Of a DNA stretch of 64,000 nucleotides, positions 63,654 through 64,000 are shown in pieces. The notes under the pieces are model-generated. The model was not told where the DNA came from. It did not search any database and saw only the letters and a program-made list of their open reading frames with translations. The stretch comes from Allofournierella_A excrementavium. Lineage in GTDB: Bacteria > Bacillota > Clostridia > Oscillospirales > Ruminococcaceae. The first letter of the stretch is position 1, and the number at the start of each line of letters is the position of its first letter. Location: assembly GCA_019120375.1 (NCBI GenBank), contig DWVE01000027.1, forward strand, positions 1 through 64,000, written 5' to 3'. The position numbers and the translations under genes are program-made.

Positions 63654-64000
63654 TCACACGCTCTCTTCCAGTTTTTTCAGGGCGGCGGCAAAAACGGGGT
63701 GCGCCCGCAGCTCCGGGTCGTCCATCTCCCGGCGCATGCCCTCCAGCAGCACGCGGCGCATCCCGGAGGGAAAAACGTCGCCGGGCTTTGCTTCGCAGTC
63801 CAGCGCCGGGGCGAAGAGGTCCGGGTCCGGCCGGGGCAGGGGAGAAAGAAGCTGGTCCACATAGCGGGAGAAATGCTCGGCGGCCTTGTCCCACTCGCCA
63901 GCCTTCCGGTGCGCCTCCACCAGAAAGCCCTCGCTCAGGTCGGCCAGGCCGAAGGTGTCCGCCAGCGCGCGGTAGGCCCCCACCATCTTTTCCTGGCGGC
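63654..64000 (-). CDS. Unidentified protein, C-terminal part (cut by window edge)
   Basis: The frame is open to base 64000, so the start is probably outside; an ATG at 63986 with AGGA four bases away is possible but weak. The visible 115 residues, RQEKMVGAYRALADTFGLADLSEGFLVEAHRKAGEWDKAAEHFSRYVDQLLSPL..GMRREMDDPELRAHPVFAAALKKLEESV, look mostly helical and have TPR-like spacing in the first 45 residues. I do not recognise a family. It may be the tail of a helix-turn-helix or TPR regulator. Confidence 0.55.
   Translation of the reverse strand, partial: RQEKMVGAYRALADTFGLADLSEGFLVEAHRKAGEWDKAAEHFSRYVDQLLSPLPRPDPDLFAPALDCEAKPGDVFPSGMRRVLLEGMRREMDDPELRAHPVFAAALKKLEESV

Noticed and set aside
1..64000. 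CRISPR array, prophage, integrative element or origin of replication
   Set aside because: No regularly spaced repeats, integrase, phage structural genes or DnaA-box clusters were seen. The only mobile element is the partial IS1182-type transposase.

Overview
The window looks like a chromosomal segment of a high-GC, low-redundancy Clostridia (Oscillospirales/Ruminococcaceae-like anaerobe). Almost every gene is strongly GC-biased in third codon position, Shine-Dalgarno sites are strong (AGGAGG-like), and Firmicutes hallmarks are present: a Phe T-box leader, an IreB protein, ECF-type vitamin transport genes, DUF3048 lipoproteins with TPTPEP linkers, and a glycyl-radical pyruvate formate-lyase pair. 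The dipicolinate synthase pair dpaA-dpaB and an uninterrupted sigK-type mother-cell sigma factor indicate an endospore former. The genus cannot be fixed from this sequence alone.

Layout. 1-612: tail of an IS1182-type transposase. 696-4086 (minus): three-glycosyltransferase operon. 4218-9960 (minus): ireB, then pheT-pheS and a polytopic GT-C-like membrane protein behind a Phe (UUC) T-box riboswitch. 10068-10900: acpS and an orphan mazF. 10957-14652: murC (minus), dpaAB (plus), 5-formyl-THF cyclo-ligase (minus). 14847-16241: sporulation-type D,D-carboxypeptidase. 16401-23932: surface-polysaccharide operon (aminotransferase, 3,4-ketoisomerase, RmlC, Wzm/Wzt exporter, two tandem double-domain glycosyltransferases). 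23950-27135: pflB-pflA behind a ZTP (pfl-motif) riboswitch. 27189-30183: a Crp/Fnr regulator operon divergent from an ECF S component, sharing a CRP-type palindrome. 30929-35914: BCCT transporter, SDR dehydrogenase and EamA permease, divergent from a regulator with two AraC DNA-binding domains. 36066-37051: an AT-rich, apparently imported PoNi-like immunity gene beside tRNA-Lys.

37272-42894: three paralogous DUF3048 lipoproteins, a large membrane protein and a small ORF. 42961-44784: typA (minus). 45067-46604: tRNA-Val and a Big2/CAP-domain lipoprotein whose 5' leader carries an unassigned structured RNA with its own terminator. 46772-48937: ruvCAB. 49038-53335: methyltransferase, ecfA1-ecfA2-ecfT, truA. 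53361-57611: DUF5711-like protein, CvpA-like protein, ClpE-type ATPase. 57762-59649: ECF sigma factor and its membrane regulator. 59834-60793: hydroxyacid dehydrogenase. 60843-61532: sigK (minus). 61597-63599: flavin reductase and aldo/keto reductase divergent from a MerR regulator with a textbook 19-bp-spaced operator promoter. 63654-64000: start of a further gene cut by the edge.

Most genes are housekeeping or cell-envelope genes. The parts that reward a second look are regulatory: two riboswitches controlling one-carbon/fermentation and translation genes, an unassigned terminated leader RNA at 45222-45309, three divergent regulator-target pairs with visible operators, and the AT-rich immunity gene. 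No CRISPR array, prophage or replication origin was seen. I did not find a complete undescribed defence or biosynthetic system; the best candidates for something new are the 45222-45309 RNA and the BCCT/SDR/EamA locus.
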